32,313 nucleotides of DNA from Anaerolineales bacterium (GTDB taxonomy: Bacteria; Chloroflexota; Anaerolineae; 4572-78; NAK82). Position numbers and translations under genes: made by a program. Each line of letters opens with the position of its first letter. The stretch's first letter is position 1. The stretch spans positions 4,038,949 through 4,071,261 of the forward strand of contig CP070811.1 in the NCBI GenBank assembly GCA_020343875.1, written 5' to 3'. The notes beneath the pieces are model-generated. The model was given only the letters and a program-made list of their open reading frames with translations, was not told the origin of the DNA and did no database searches. This document shows positions 1 through 7,712 of the stretch, piece by piece.

Positions 1-61
1 ACTGCAGGTGAGTGAAGGCCTGGCTTCAAGCCAGATTGAAATAGGGCAACCGGGACAATGA
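1..61 (+). CDS. 3' end of an upstream gene (partial)
   Basis: Frame 2 is open from the window edge and ends in TGA at 59-61. The last 19 residues end in EIGQPGQ. The stop overlaps the ATG of the next gene (ATGA at 58-61), the usual sign of translational coupling, so this is probably the C-terminus of the preceding gene of the same operon. The fragment is too short to assign a function. An imperfect palindrome (CTGGCTT-c-AAGCCAG, 20-34) lies inside it. Confidence 0.5.
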   Translation, partial: LQVSEGLASSQIEIGQPGQ

Positions 62-1074
62 GAGAATTCCTTCGCCTGCTGTATCTCGTGGTGATCATAA
101 TCCCCCTGGCTGTGCTGCTGATCGGCCCGGTGCTGATCCTGGCTGCGCTGCGGGGTAGACAGCGTATCGGCCAGATTGTCTTCAACCCAGGCCGGCTGGG
201 TGCCGTAGGTCGTCTGGGGGCGCTGGTGTTAGGTCTGCTGGTGTCGCTGGCTCTATGCGTTGGCCTGGGGTTGATATTGAGTCAGGTTGGCCCGCCAGCG
301 ATCAGCAGCCTGTCCTCGCTTGTATTTCAGGCTAACGGCACGCCAACTGCGCCATTGGCCGTTCCATCACCCGCACCCACAGCCTTACCCGCCGTCCCTC
401 TGCAGACGCCCGAGATAATCACACCCACTCACCCACCAGAGGATACACCCATACCATCCCCATCCGCCACCCCATCGCTGATGGCGCCGACGCCCACCCC
501 GGCCTTGCCAAGTGCCACCGCCACGCCCCCAGCACCCACAGGCACCCCCACGTCCGTGCCACCCACTGCCACGTCGTTACCCACCGTCACGTTCACACCT
601 TCACCCGCCCCGCCTCCCACCCTCTCGACCGAACAGGCGATGAAGATCGCCACCGTCGAAGAAGCCAACCAGCTGCTGCGAGCAGCAGTGGTTGAGATCA
701 GCATCGGGAATCTGGCGGCGCTGGAAACCCTGTGGCAGGGGAGGGCGCTGGCAAAAGTCCAGGCTTTTGCCCAAGACCTTAGCCAGCGATATTCGCATCC
801 ACTGGAAGTGAGCTTTGTTTATCTCAGCCCACCTCTGGCACTTGAGGGAAGTTCATCCGACACCGCCCGGGTTGTCTCTGTAGAGGAATGGACTTACACC
901 GGGCGTGGGACATACACCGAGAGATTTGAGTTTACCTACACTCTTAAGAGCCAAGACGAGGGCTGGGTGATCACCGACTACGCATACAGCAACACGCCCG
1001 CCACTTTGTCTTCAAGTGAAGAGACTCCAACACCGATCCCCACCCCGACGACCGGCGTTGCTACGGGCGGGTAA
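58..1074 (+). CDS. Two-TM protein with Pro/Thr-rich linker and C-terminal NTF2/IMS-like domain
   Basis: 338 aa, function not recognised. Residues about 5-28 and 50-75 are hydrophobic and form two membrane helices joined by a short basic loop (RGRQR). Residues about 98-188 are a low-complexity linker rich in Pro, Thr, Ser and Ala, with TPTP and PSPAP-type runs. The C-terminal region (about 190-310) is compact and acidic. It begins with helices (EQAMKIATVEEANQLL) and continues with strands containing a VVSVEEWTYTGRG-like segment and GWVITDYAYS. This resembles the ARC6/IMS or NTF2-like domains that occur at the end of such membrane-anchored, linker-containing proteins; that assignment is inference. 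The end is again Thr/Pro-rich. The ATG overlaps the stop of the upstream frame. The gene is convergent with galE, with an 11-bp gap. Confidence 0.75.
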   Translation: MREFLRLLYLVVIIIPLAVLLIGPVLILAALRGRQRIGQIVFNPGRLGAVGRLGALVLGLLVSLALCVGLGLILSQVGPPAISSLSSLVFQANGTPTAPLAVPSPAPTALPAVPLQTPEIITPTHPPEDTPIPSPSATPSLMAPTPTPALPSATATPPAPTGTPTSVPPTATSLPTVTFTPSPAPPPTLSTEQAMKIATVEEANQLLRAAVVEISIGNLAALETLWQGRALAKVQAFAQDLSQRYSHPLEVSFVYLSPPLALEGSSSDTARVVSVEEWTYTGRGTYTERFEFTYTLKSQDEGWVITDYAYSNTPATLSSSEETPTPIPTPTTGVATGG

Positions 1075-1085
1075 TCAAGAGGCGC

Positions 1086-2063
1086 TCACTCCTCATACCC
1101 ATGGGGATGAGCCTGATGCCACTTCCAAGCACTCTCAATGATGTCACGCAAATCAGCGTGTTGAGGTTCCCAACCCAGCTCACCCCGGATTCTGTCGCTG
1201 CTGGCAATCAGGACATCAGGATCACCGGGGCGGCGCAAGCCGATCTCAGCAGGAATGGGATGACCACTGATCTCTCGCGCTGTCTGGATCACCTCTTTCA
1301 CGGTAAAGCCCTGGCCGTTACCCAAGTTGTACACACGGCTGCCCCGATTCAGAGCACGCAGGGCCAATATATGCGCCTGGGCCAGATCAATTACGTGAAT
1401 ATAGTCGCGGACGCAGGTGCCATCGCGGGTAGGGTAATCGTCACCGAAGATGATTACCTTGTCTCGCTTGCCCAAGGCGACACTCAACACGATAGGGATG
1501 AGGTGCGTTTCTGGGTGATGGTCCTCCCCGCGCTCAGCAGAGGCCCCTGCGGCGTTGAAGTAGCGCAACGCCGCGTAGCGAAAATCATGCGTCCGGTCGA
1601 GCCAGTAGAGCATACGCTCCAAGATGTATTTCGACTCGCCATAGGGGCTGCCGGGCACAATGGTCTCCGCTTCATCAATCGGCATACGTGCCGGCTCATC
1701 AAACAGGTTGGCAGTCGAAGAAAGGATAAAGCGGCGCACACCATGTTGCACGGCGCTTTGCAGCAGGTTCAGGCCATTGGTGACGTTTTCGCCCAGGTAG
1801 CGAAATGGGTTTTCCATCGACTCACCAACCAGAGTATGCGAGGCAAAATGCATAATCGCCTGGGGGCGGTGCTCGTTGAGTAAGTCGTCCACGGCAGATC
1901 GATCGGCCAAACTGCCCACAACAAAGGTTGCCGCTGGATGAACAGCAGCCCGATGGCCCTGGTATAGATTATCGAAGACAACCACCGTCTCGCCAGCTTG
2001 GATGAGCTGCTCAACAACGATACTGCCGATGTAGCCAGCGCCGCCTGTTACCAGAACTTTCAT
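1086..2063 (-). CDS. galE: UDP-glucose 4-epimerase (GalE)
   Basis: 325 aa, extended short-chain dehydrogenase. It interconverts UDP-glucose and UDP-galactose with tightly bound NAD, feeding galactose use and the supply of galactosyl units for cell-surface glycans. Visible signatures are the N-terminal Rossmann motif TGGAGYIGS (residues about 7-15), the SST catalytic region, the YGESK catalytic YxxxK, the RYFNAAGA segment and the [10 protein letters not shown] motif typical of GalE. The length fits the family (325-340 aa). An in-frame ATG lies 21 bases further upstream, but the one at 2063 has a clear AGGAGG six bases before it and starts directly with the Rossmann strand (MKVLVTGG), so it is chosen. 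A promoter lies immediately upstream. No other Leloir gene is in the window. Confidence 0.95.
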   Translation of the reverse strand: MKVLVTGGAGYIGSIVVEQLIQAGETVVVFDNLYQGHRAAVHPAATFVVGSLADRSAVDDLLNEHRPQAIMHFASHTLVGESMENPFRYLGENVTNGLNLLQSAVQHGVRRFILSSTANLFDEPARMPIDEAETIVPGSPYGESKYILERMLYWLDRTHDFRYAALRYFNAAGASAERGEDHHPETHLIPIVLSVALGKRDKVIIFGDDYPTRDGTCVRDYIHVIDLAQAHILALRALNRGSRVYNLGNGQGFTVKEVIQTAREISGHPIPAEIGLRRPGDPDVLIASSDRIRGELGWEPQHADLRDIIESAWKWHQAHPHGYEE

Positions 2064-2084
2064 AGATGTCCTCCTGAAGGGCAA

Positions 2085-2112
2085 AGTGTAGCACGTAAGA
2101 GATCAAGTCGAA
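2085..2112 (-). promoter_or_regulatory. Promoter of galE
   Basis: On the minus strand: -35 TTCGAC (2112-2107), 16-bp spacer, -10 TACACT (2090-2085) preceded by TG one base upstream (extended -10). The predicted start at about 2078 leaves a leader of about 15 bases carrying the AGGAGG of galE. The -35 is weak; the -10 matches the promoter family seen elsewhere in the window. Confidence 0.5.
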
Positions 2113-2196
2113 GTGACGCATGGTTGGGGCCAATGGGCACCAGTTCGGTGGTCTTGGCTCCAGTACGTCCAATCCTCTATGGCCCGGCAGGCTGAT

Positions 2197-2955
2197 TCAT
2201 TCTTCCTGCGGGGGCAAAAGGAACAGATCCGGATGCGGGCGCTCCAAGGCATTGATGCTTCGAGCGGCAAAGGTAGCCTCCCCCCAGACGGCTGAATTTA
2301 GCTCGACGCGGGAAGGCAAACCGGTCTCGTTGTCGATCCAAAGCACCGCCCGGTCGCCGGTGGCCAGGTTAATGTGCAGGCGGTTGGCCATACCGCTTTC
2401 CAGCGTGTCGGCCCCGGAAACGCTTATCCGTGGCGCATCTTCCATCTTCAAGAATAGCCAGTCTATAGCCTCTAACGCGTCGCTGGCCAGGGGGATTGTG
2501 ACGCTCTCATCCGAACCCGTCTGGATGCGATCCTGGCGCAAGTCATATAGCCAAGTCCTTGTGCCATCGGCCACAAGTGTCAGCCCATCCAGGGCGGGGC
2601 TGGGTGCTTCAAGCGTTTCGATACGCAGCCGGCCGTCAGCTGCGTGCCATACTTCGGCCAGCAAGGGGCCTCTCACCGGCGCGCCGGCCCATTCGAACTG
2701 CCACACTGCGTGCCAGTCACCTTCCCAGGCCTGACGGGCGCGCGTCACCAGGCCGTCCGCGTCGGGCAGAGGAGAGCCACCGCCACAACTGACAACGGTC
2801 ACCAGGAACACGACAGACAGGGCTAACCCAGTCAAAACAGGCAGTGCGCAGTACCGGAAAAGAGTATACCCAGCCTGGCGAGGGGAGCCCCCTCTTGGAA
2901 GAAAGAGGCCGGGTTGTGCGGATGGCAAGTCGCTAAATCTTCTCGAAACACCCAT
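2197..2955 (-). CDS. Putative LolA-like lipoprotein
   Basis: 252 aa. Residues about 36-56 are hydrophobic and end in VVSCGGG, a lipobox with Cys57 as the likely lipidated residue, so the protein should be anchored on the outer face of the membrane. The mature part (about 58-250) alternates beta strands with the pattern WHAVWQFEWAG, LRIETLE, TLVADGTRTWLYD, HINLATGDRAVLWIDNETGLPSRVE. This is typical of the outer-membrane-lipoprotein carrier (LolA/LppX/DUF4367-like) fold, in which an incomplete beta-barrel binds a lipid or hydrophobic ligand. The fold is inferred from this pattern only. The roughly 35 residues before the hydrophobic stretch are unusually long for a signal peptide. No ATG lies closer, so either the true start is an alternative codon further in or the n-region is long. 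Upstream of galE on the same strand, with a 133-bp gap. Confidence 0.7.
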   Translation of the reverse strand: MGVSRRFSDLPSAQPGLFLPRGGSPRQAGYTLFRYCALPVLTGLALSVVFLVTVVSCGGGSPLPDADGLVTRARQAWEGDWHAVWQFEWAGAPVRGPLLAEVWHAADGRLRIETLEAPSPALDGLTLVADGTRTWLYDLRQDRIQTGSDESVTIPLASDALEAIDWLFLKMEDAPRISVSGADTLESGMANRLHINLATGDRAVLWIDNETGLPSRVELNSAVWGEATFAARSINALERPHPDLFLLPPQEE

Positions 2956-3131
2956 CTGAGGCTATCGTAGCAAAGCGCCTGACGTGGAATGATCTGGCGT
3001 TCCCGAAATCGGCTGACACCCGATTCGGGGCTGAACATGCAGATTCAGAAACGGGCAAGATCAAAGGATGTTATGATTATAGCGGACTTTGGCGAATTTG
3101 GCGATATCGCGAAATTGCAGGCCAATAACAC

Positions 3132-3160
3132 TTGTATCCACCTCTCGGTTGTGGTATAAT
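3132..3160 (+). promoter_or_regulatory. Promoter of the DUF151 gene
   Basis: -35 TTGTAT (3132-3137), 17-bp spacer, consensus -10 TATAAT (3155-3160) preceded by TGTGG (extended -10). The predicted start is near 3167, about 54 bases before the ATG at 3221. Confidence 0.75.
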
Positions 3161-3220
3161 CCGCCTGTGATCGTGGGACCAGGTTCAGACAAATGGAGGT
3201 AGCGTCTACAGGAGTCAGAA

Positions 3221-3724
3221 ATGATCGAGGTTACGATTGATAGCATCCGGGTAAGCCTAATGACGCAGCATCGTGTGGTCGTTCTACGGGAGACCGACAG
3301 CGATCGGTATCTGCCTATTTGGATTGGCCCGTTTGAAGCTGATGCAATCACAATCCAGCTCCAAGGTGTCCAAGTGCCTCGGCCACTGACGCATGATCTG
3401 CTTAAGAGCTTTATTCGGGAGCTAGGCGTCAAAGTCTCGCACGTTTTGGTGAGCGACCTGCGCAACGATACTTTTTTCGCCCAGATTGTGGTAGACGTGA
3501 ATGGAAAGAGCATGCAAATTGACTCGCGGCCCAGCGATGCCATTGCGCTGGCGGTGCGGGTTGGGGCCCCGATCTTCGTCTCTGAACAGGTTATGGGATT
3601 GGCATCCATCACACCTGAAAAAGAAATCAGCGCAGAAACGATCACCAAAGAGGAAGAAGCAGCCCTGGACGCCTTTCGCGATTTCGTCGATACCCTCGAT
3701 CTGGACGACCTGGAAACAAACTGA
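3221..3724 (+). CDS. Bifunctional nuclease family protein (DUF151)
   Basis: 167 aa. Members of the BFN/DUF151 family are small cytoplasmic proteins. Plant homologues have been reported with RNase and DNase activity; the role in bacteria is poorly defined. Diagnostic features are the start [12 protein letters not shown], the [13 protein letters not shown] segment (about 31-43), the [10 protein letters not shown] motif (about 54-63) and [12 protein letters not shown] (about 102-113), which is the family signature. The last 35 residues are acidic ([20 protein letters not shown], ending DLDDLETN), resembling the UVR-like acidic tail of many bacterial members. The gene stands alone with its own promoter and a terminator about 40 bases after the stop. 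Confidence 0.92.
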   Translation: MIEVTIDSIRVSLMTQHRVVVLRETDSDRYLPIWIGPFEADAITIQLQGVQVPRPLTHDLLKSFIRELGVKVSHVLVSDLRNDTFFAQIVVDVNGKSMQIDSRPSDAIALAVRVGAPIFVSEQVMGLASITPEKEISAETITKEEEAALDAFRDFVDTLDLDDLETN

Positions 3725-3764
3725 ATCCTGTCTGAGCTACCAGCAGGCTGTTCATCGTATCCTC

Positions 3765-3798
3765 AAAGGGGAGGCACACCCTGAGCCCACCCCTTTTT
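3765..3798 (+). terminator. Intrinsic terminator after the DUF151 gene
   Basis: The stem AAAGGGG (3765-3771) pairs with CCCCTTT (3790-3796), with a partly paired GC-rich loop between, and the stem runs into a T tract (3794-3798). It lies 40 bases beyond the stop of the DUF151 gene in the right orientation. Confidence 0.75.
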
Positions 3799-3848
3799 AC
3801 TAACATATGGAACCGCTGAGCCAGACCCAGCCATAGGAATGAGCGTCC

Positions 3849-3886
3849 TATGCCCGGGGCAAGCCCCATATCGGGGACAGGGCATA
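3849..3886. repeat. Nested inverted repeat in the gap before dnaB
   Basis: TATGCCC (3849-3855) is mirrored by GGGCATA (3880-3886). Between them, two alternative inner stems are possible (GGGGcaagCCCC, or CCCCatatcGGGG), so the segment can form a long hairpin or two competing ones. It sits between the DUF151 terminator and the dnaB promoter. No open frame of note crosses it. Function unknown. Confidence 0.45.
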
Positions 3887-3974
3887 TCCTCTCCAAAAGG
3901 TACGTCCTTGTGCTGCGCCATATGGCCCCGCTCGTTGTTGGGAAGACTATTCCGCAACTTACCAGAAATCAACC

Positions 3975-4003
3975 TTGACGAGCCGTTAGCTTTGTGATAT
4001 AGT
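3975..4003 (+). promoter_or_regulatory. Promoter of the dnaB replication operon
   Basis: -35 TTGACG (3975-3980), 17-bp spacer, -10 TATAGT (3998-4003) preceded by TGTGA (extended -10). The start is expected near 4010, giving a leader of about 105 bases before dnaB. It is a strong match and the only good one upstream of the three-gene operon. Confidence 0.75.
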
Positions 4004-4036
4004 TGATAATTAGAATAAATGTTCTATGCCTCTAGT

Positions 4037-4061
4037 GGCTCCCCACAGGCAACAGGGAGCC
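4037..4061 (+). other. Hairpin in the dnaB leader
   Basis: GGCTCCC (4037-4043) pairs perfectly with GGGAGCC (4055-4061) around an 11-base loop, in the untranslated leader about 55 bases before the dnaB start. It has no T tract, so it is not a terminator; it may affect mRNA stability or translation. Confidence 0.4.
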
Positions 4062-4114
4062 CCCATCAACTGCCGTGTACACAAAGAATTGGCAGGACGA
4101 AAGTCAATTGAAAG

Positions 4115-5494
4115 ATGAATAAACCAACTGTACCTGCAGGACAGGCAACTGCTGCTCCCCCTGCTAAACTTTTGCCACAGAACATCGAAGCCGAAGAAGC
4201 TGTGCTGGGCTCCCTGTTGATTGACCCAGATGCCATCATCCGCATCGCCACCTTTCTGAGGGCGGACGACTTTTACGTGCAGCGACACGGCTGGATCTAC
4301 GAAGCGATTCGTGATCTGCACGAACGGCGCGAGCCAGCCGATTTGGTGACCCTGACCGACGACTTGGAGCGGCGGGGGCAGCTGTCTGAGATAGGCGGCC
4401 CGGCCTTTTTGACCAGTTTGATTAACGCCACACCAACCAGTATCCACGTGGAATTCTACGCCCGCATCGTAGAGCGTACAGCTATTCTGCGGCGGCTCAT
4501 CGATGCGGCAGGTCAAATTGCCAAACTGGCCTATCAGGACGTGGATGACGTGGACGAGGTGGTGGACCGGGCGGAGTCGATCATCTTCGGGGTCTCCGAA
4601 AAGCGGGTGTCCCGGGATCTGGTTCCTATTCGCCAGGTGCTCGACGAATTCTACGACCGCATGGAATACCTATACGAACATCAGGGGGAGATCGTCGGCA
4701 TCCCCACCGGCCTTACCGATCTGGACAAGCTATTGGGCGGCTTCCAACGCTCGGACCTGGTCATCATTGCCGGTCGGCCCGGGATGGGCAAGACGTCGTT
4801 GGCTCTTTCAATCGCTTTGCAGGCAGCGCGTAAATGGGACAAGCGGGTAGGCATCTTCAGCCTGGAGATGAGCAACGAGCAGGTGGTGCAGCGGTTAGTC
4901 AGCGCCGAGACCGGCATCGACAGCCAGCGTCTGCGCCTGGGCATGGTCCACGAGGACGAATGGTCTACCTTGGTTCAGGCGGCCAGCCTGCTCTCCAACA
5001 CTCAAGTTTACATCGATGATACACCGGCTATCTCTGCCCTTGAGATGCGCACCAAGGCGCGGCGCCTGCACGCGGAGTACGGAATGGATTTACTGATCGT
5101 GGACTATCTGCAATTGATGCGCGGCGACTTTCGTTCCGAGAACCGGGTCCAGGAAATCAGCTTCATCTCGCGCTCGCTCAAGGGGTTGGCCCGCGAGTTG
5201 AACATCCCAGTAGTGGCCCTCAGCCAGCTCTCGCGGGCTGTGGAGTCGCGCCACGACAAACGCCCCATGCTCTCCGACCTGCGCGAAAGTGGCTCCATCG
5301 AGCAGGACGCAGATGTGGTGATGTTCGTCTACCGGGACGAGATATACGACCCCGACACCGAGTTTCCGAACATCGCCGAACTTCGGGTCGCCAAGCATCG
5401 CAGCGGTCCAACCGGCGTCTTCTCGGTTTACTTCAAGAAGGAATTGGCGCAATTCGTGGACCTGGAAGTAAGGCGTGAACAGCTAGACTACTAA
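4115..5494 (+). CDS. dnaB: Replicative DNA helicase DnaB
   Basis: 459 aa, the normal length for this family. It forms the hexameric 5'-3' helicase that unwinds DNA at the replication fork and recruits primase. The N-terminal domain (about 20-120) starts with the typical [17 protein letters not shown] linker leads to the RecA-like motor (about 190-455), with Walker [10 protein letters not shown] (about 220-228), the FSLEMS motif (H1a region, about 248-253), Walker [11 protein letters not shown] (about 326-335) and the SQLSRAVE(S)R and [17 protein letters not shown] motifs. No intein interrupts the motor domain. The start has only a weak ribosome site (GAAAG). The gene is first in an operon: its TAA is followed directly by the ATG of the DnaD-domain gene with no gap, so helicase and its presumed loading partners are made together. 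Confidence 0.97.
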   Translation: MNKPTVPAGQATAAPPAKLLPQNIEAEEAVLGSLLIDPDAIIRIATFLRADDFYVQRHGWIYEAIRDLHERREPADLVTLTDDLERRGQLSEIGGPAFLTSLINATPTSIHVEFYARIVERTAILRRLIDAAGQIAKLAYQDVDDVDEVVDRAESIIFGVSEKRVSRDLVPIRQVLDEFYDRMEYLYEHQGEIVGIPTGLTDLDKLLGGFQRSDLVIIAGRPGMGKTSLALSIALQAARKWDKRVGIFSLEMSNEQVVQRLVSAETGIDSQRLRLGMVHEDEWSTLVQAASLLSNTQVYIDDTPAISALEMRTKARRLHAEYGMDLLIVDYLQLMRGDFRSENRVQEISFISRSLKGLARELNIPVVALSQLSRAVESRHDKRPMLSDLRESGSIEQDADVVMFVYRDEIYDPDTEFPNIAELRVAKHRSGPTGVFSVYFKKELAQFVDLEVRREQLDY

Positions 5495-6289
5495 ATGGAA
5501 GATCACCCGTCCCTCAAGCCTGGCAACCAGGCCAGGCAAAGCCCAACGTCAGAGACTAACCGGCCCGTCGCCCAGGATAGGCCGATTGCCAAGTTTGACG
5601 GCTTTCCGGGCGGCGAGCTACGCTTCAGCTCTGTGCCGGACCTTTTCTTTGCCGAACTGCTGCCAGCCATGGACGACCTGGCGGAGCTGAAGATTACCCT
5701 ACACGCGGTCTGGGTGCGCCAGCGAGAGGGGCGACAGGTGATGACTCAGGCCGAGCTGGCTACCGACGAAACCTTGATGCGCGGGCTGGCAGCCGTAAGC
5801 GATGACCCGGAGCAGGCGCTGGTGGACGGCCTGGCGCGTGCAGTGACCAGGGGCTCGCTGCTGCAAGCCACGATTGAAAGTGAAATCGGGCCGCAAGACG
5901 TGTACGTGTTGAATAGTCAGGGCGGACGACAGGCGCTGGTACGTATCCAGAGCGGCCAAGTGGGTGCGGCAGGTGCGAAGGTCGTAGATCGGCCCCCAGT
6001 CGAGCCCCGCCCCAACATCTTTGAACTATACGAAGACAATATCGGCCTTCTCTCTCCAATCCTGGCCGACCAGCTGCGCGATGCCGAAGCAAGTTACCCG
6101 GCTGATTGGGTAGAGGAGGCCTTCCGCATCGCAGTAACCAATAACGTCCGCAAGTGGCGATACATTCAAGCTATCCTGGAACGCTGGGCAAGCAAAGGCA
6201 GAGGCGATGATGAAATCGGTGGGCGAGATACTGAAGCAAAGCGACGTTGGTACACCGACGAAGAATTCGAGATCTTCTTTGAGCACTGA
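5495..6289 (+). CDS. DnaD-domain replication initiation protein
   Basis: 264 aa. DnaD-domain proteins act in primosome assembly in Bacillus (DnaD, DnaB) and in phage replication modules, remodelling DNA and helping load the helicase. Residues about 45-160 form an N-terminal region resembling the DnaD winged-helix part (LPAMDDLAELKITLHAVW, then the acidic basic-residue pattern of a wHTH). Residues about 173-235 are the C-terminal DnaD domain (PF07261-like): NIFELYEDNIGLLSP, then VEEAFRIAVTNNVRKWRYIQAILERW, which carries the hallmark YIxxILxxW motif. The first 35 residues are low in structure. It starts on the base after the dnaB stop and is itself overlapped by the loader gene, which makes a role in helicase loading likely. 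I infer an equivalent of Bacillus DnaD/DnaB. Confidence 0.88.
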   Translation: MEDHPSLKPGNQARQSPTSETNRPVAQDRPIAKFDGFPGGELRFSSVPDLFFAELLPAMDDLAELKITLHAVWVRQREGRQVMTQAELATDETLMRGLAAVSDDPEQALVDGLARAVTRGSLLQATIESEIGPQDVYVLNSQGGRQALVRIQSGQVGAAGAKVVDRPPVEPRPNIFELYEDNIGLLSPILADQLRDAEASYPADWVEEAFRIAVTNNVRKWRYIQAILERWASKGRGDDEIGGRDTEAKRRWYTDEEFEIFFEH

Positions 6290-7628
6290 TCAACCAGGCG
6301 GCAAGTCAGCCCATCAGAAGACATCCACCCCGGTCACCTGTCCTATCTGCAGCGGCGCTGGCTATCTGCGCGAGGACGTACCGGTGGGTCATCCTCGCTT
6401 TGGCCAGCTGGTTGCCTGCCAATGCATGCAAGCCAGACTGGAAGCGCAGCACCTATCCGACCTGCGTGCGGTAAGCAATCTGGATGCCATGGCCCGTTAC
6501 ACGTTAGATCGTTTTATGCCCGACGGCGTGGGACTCACAGAGGATAAGCGCAAGAATCTGCGCAAAGTCTACGAAGCTGTCCAAGGCTACGCCGAGGAGC
6601 CGCGGGGCTGGTTGGTACTGTTGGGGGGGTACGGCTGCGGCAAAACGCATCTGGCAGCGGCCATTGCCAACGAACAGGTTGTCCGAGGGCAGCCAGCCTT
6701 ATTCGTGGTTGTACCTGACCTGCTAGACCACCTGCGCGCCGCGTACAGCCCGCACAGCCCCACTGCCTACGACGTACGCTTCGACCAAGTACGCAACGCG
6801 CCGCTGCTCATCCTGGATGACCTGGGGGCCCACAGCAGCACCGAGTGGGCACAGGAAAAACTATTTCAGATCTTCAACCATCGCTACAATGCCCGCCTGT
6901 CAACCGTGATCACCTCAAACCAGGAATTGGAGGCCATAGACATCCGCATTCGTTCGCGGCTGATCGATCCGGATCTGGTCCAGATTTGCACTATCCTGGC
7001 CCCGGACTTTCGGGCCAGCGGCGCCGAGCAGGCCAGCTCCGAGTTGTCGAGCCTTTCCTTACACAGTGAGCAGACCTTTGACACCTTCAGCCTGCGCAAC
7101 AAGGAACTGAGCGCGGATCAGGTGGCAAGCTTGCAACAGGCTTTCACCTTTGCCAGTAGTTATGCCGAAAATCCAGAAGACTGGGTACTGCTTAGCGGCA
7201 GCTACGGCTGCGGCAAGACCCACCTGGCGGCGGCTATCGCCAACAGGCGGGTGCAACTGGGATACCCGGCTCTCTTCGTGGTCGTCCCCGACCTGCTAGA
7301 CCATTTACGCGCCACCTATGCGCCCAGTAGCATCGTGCCTTACGATAAGCGGCTGGAAGAGATCCGCAGCGCACCGTTGCTGGTCCTGGACGACCTGGGC
7401 ACCCACAGCGCCACCCCCTGGGCGCAAGAAAAGCTGTACCAGATTTTCGACTACCGCTACAATGCTCGTCTGCCAACCGTCATCACCGCCACGGACGATG
7501 CCAACATCGACGAGCGGCTCAAGACACGCCTTTTCGATCGGGGCCGCTGCACCAACCTCAGAATCAATGCCCCCAGCTACCGGGGCTCCGAAGCGCGCGC
7601 CTGGCAGCAAAGCCGCCGACGGCGGTGA
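6207..7628 (+). CDS. Helicase-loader-like protein with two tandem DnaC/DnaI AAA+ domains
   Basis: 473 aa, about twice the usual length of DnaC/DnaI/IstB-type ATPases. The N-terminus has a Cys cluster, CPIC (45-48) and CQC (71-73), like the zinc-binding head of DnaI-type loaders. Two full AAA+ domains follow, about 110-260 and 295-450. Each has Walker A (GGYGCGKTH at 140-148; GSYGCGKTH at 331-339), a repeated FVVVPDLLDHLRA block, Walker B (LLILDDLGAH; LLVLDDLGTH), WAQEKL..IF..RYNARL, sensor-1 TVIT and an Arg-finger-like R.RL.D. All ATPase residues are intact in both copies. The second copy is preceded by the FDTFSLRN linker typical of a DnaC domain start. The start at 6207/6210 has AGAGG upstream and overlaps the DnaD gene by 83 bases; a TTG at 6279 is a possible alternative start. 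Co-transcription with helicase and DnaD strongly implies a primosome role. Confidence 0.88.
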   Translation: MMKSVGEILKQSDVGTPTKNSRSSLSTDQPGGKSAHQKTSTPVTCPICSGAGYLREDVPVGHPRFGQLVACQCMQARLEAQHLSDLRAVSNLDAMARYTLDRFMPDGVGLTEDKRKNLRKVYEAVQGYAEEPRGWLVLLGGYGCGKTHLAAAIANEQVVRGQPALFVVVPDLLDHLRAAYSPHSPTAYDVRFDQVRNAPLLILDDLGAHSSTEWAQEKLFQIFNHRYNARLSTVITSNQELEAIDIRIRSRLIDPDLVQICTILAPDFRASGAEQASSELSSLSLHSEQTFDTFSLRNKELSADQVASLQQAFTFASSYAENPEDWVLLSGSYGCGKTHLAAAIANRRVQLGYPALFVVVPDLLDHLRATYAPSSIVPYDKRLEEIRSAPLLVLDDLGTHSATPWAQEKLYQIFDYRYNARLPTVITATDDANIDERLKTRLFDRGRCTNLRINAPSYRGSEARAWQQSRRRR

Positions 7629-7660
7629 TACCCCAACCCCAACTCATCGCACAGTTATTT

Positions 7661-7692
7661 CCAGCGTCCCTAGTGTCGAGGAGGGACGCTGG
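7661..7692. terminator. Perfect 11-bp hairpin between convergent genes
   Basis: CCAGCGTCCCT (7661-7671) pairs exactly with AGGGACGCTGG (7682-7692) around a 10-base loop. It sits between the loader gene and the convergent beta-helix gene, where a shared terminator is expected. Neither side has a proper T tract, so it may act only weakly or as an mRNA 3' end stabiliser. Confidence 0.5.
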
Positions 7693-7712
7693 CTTATATG
7701 ATGGGCACTCGA

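Noticed and set aside
1101..1883. 260-aa plus-strand ORF
   Set aside because: It is the antisense shadow of galE, whose motifs and ribosome site are clear on the minus strand.
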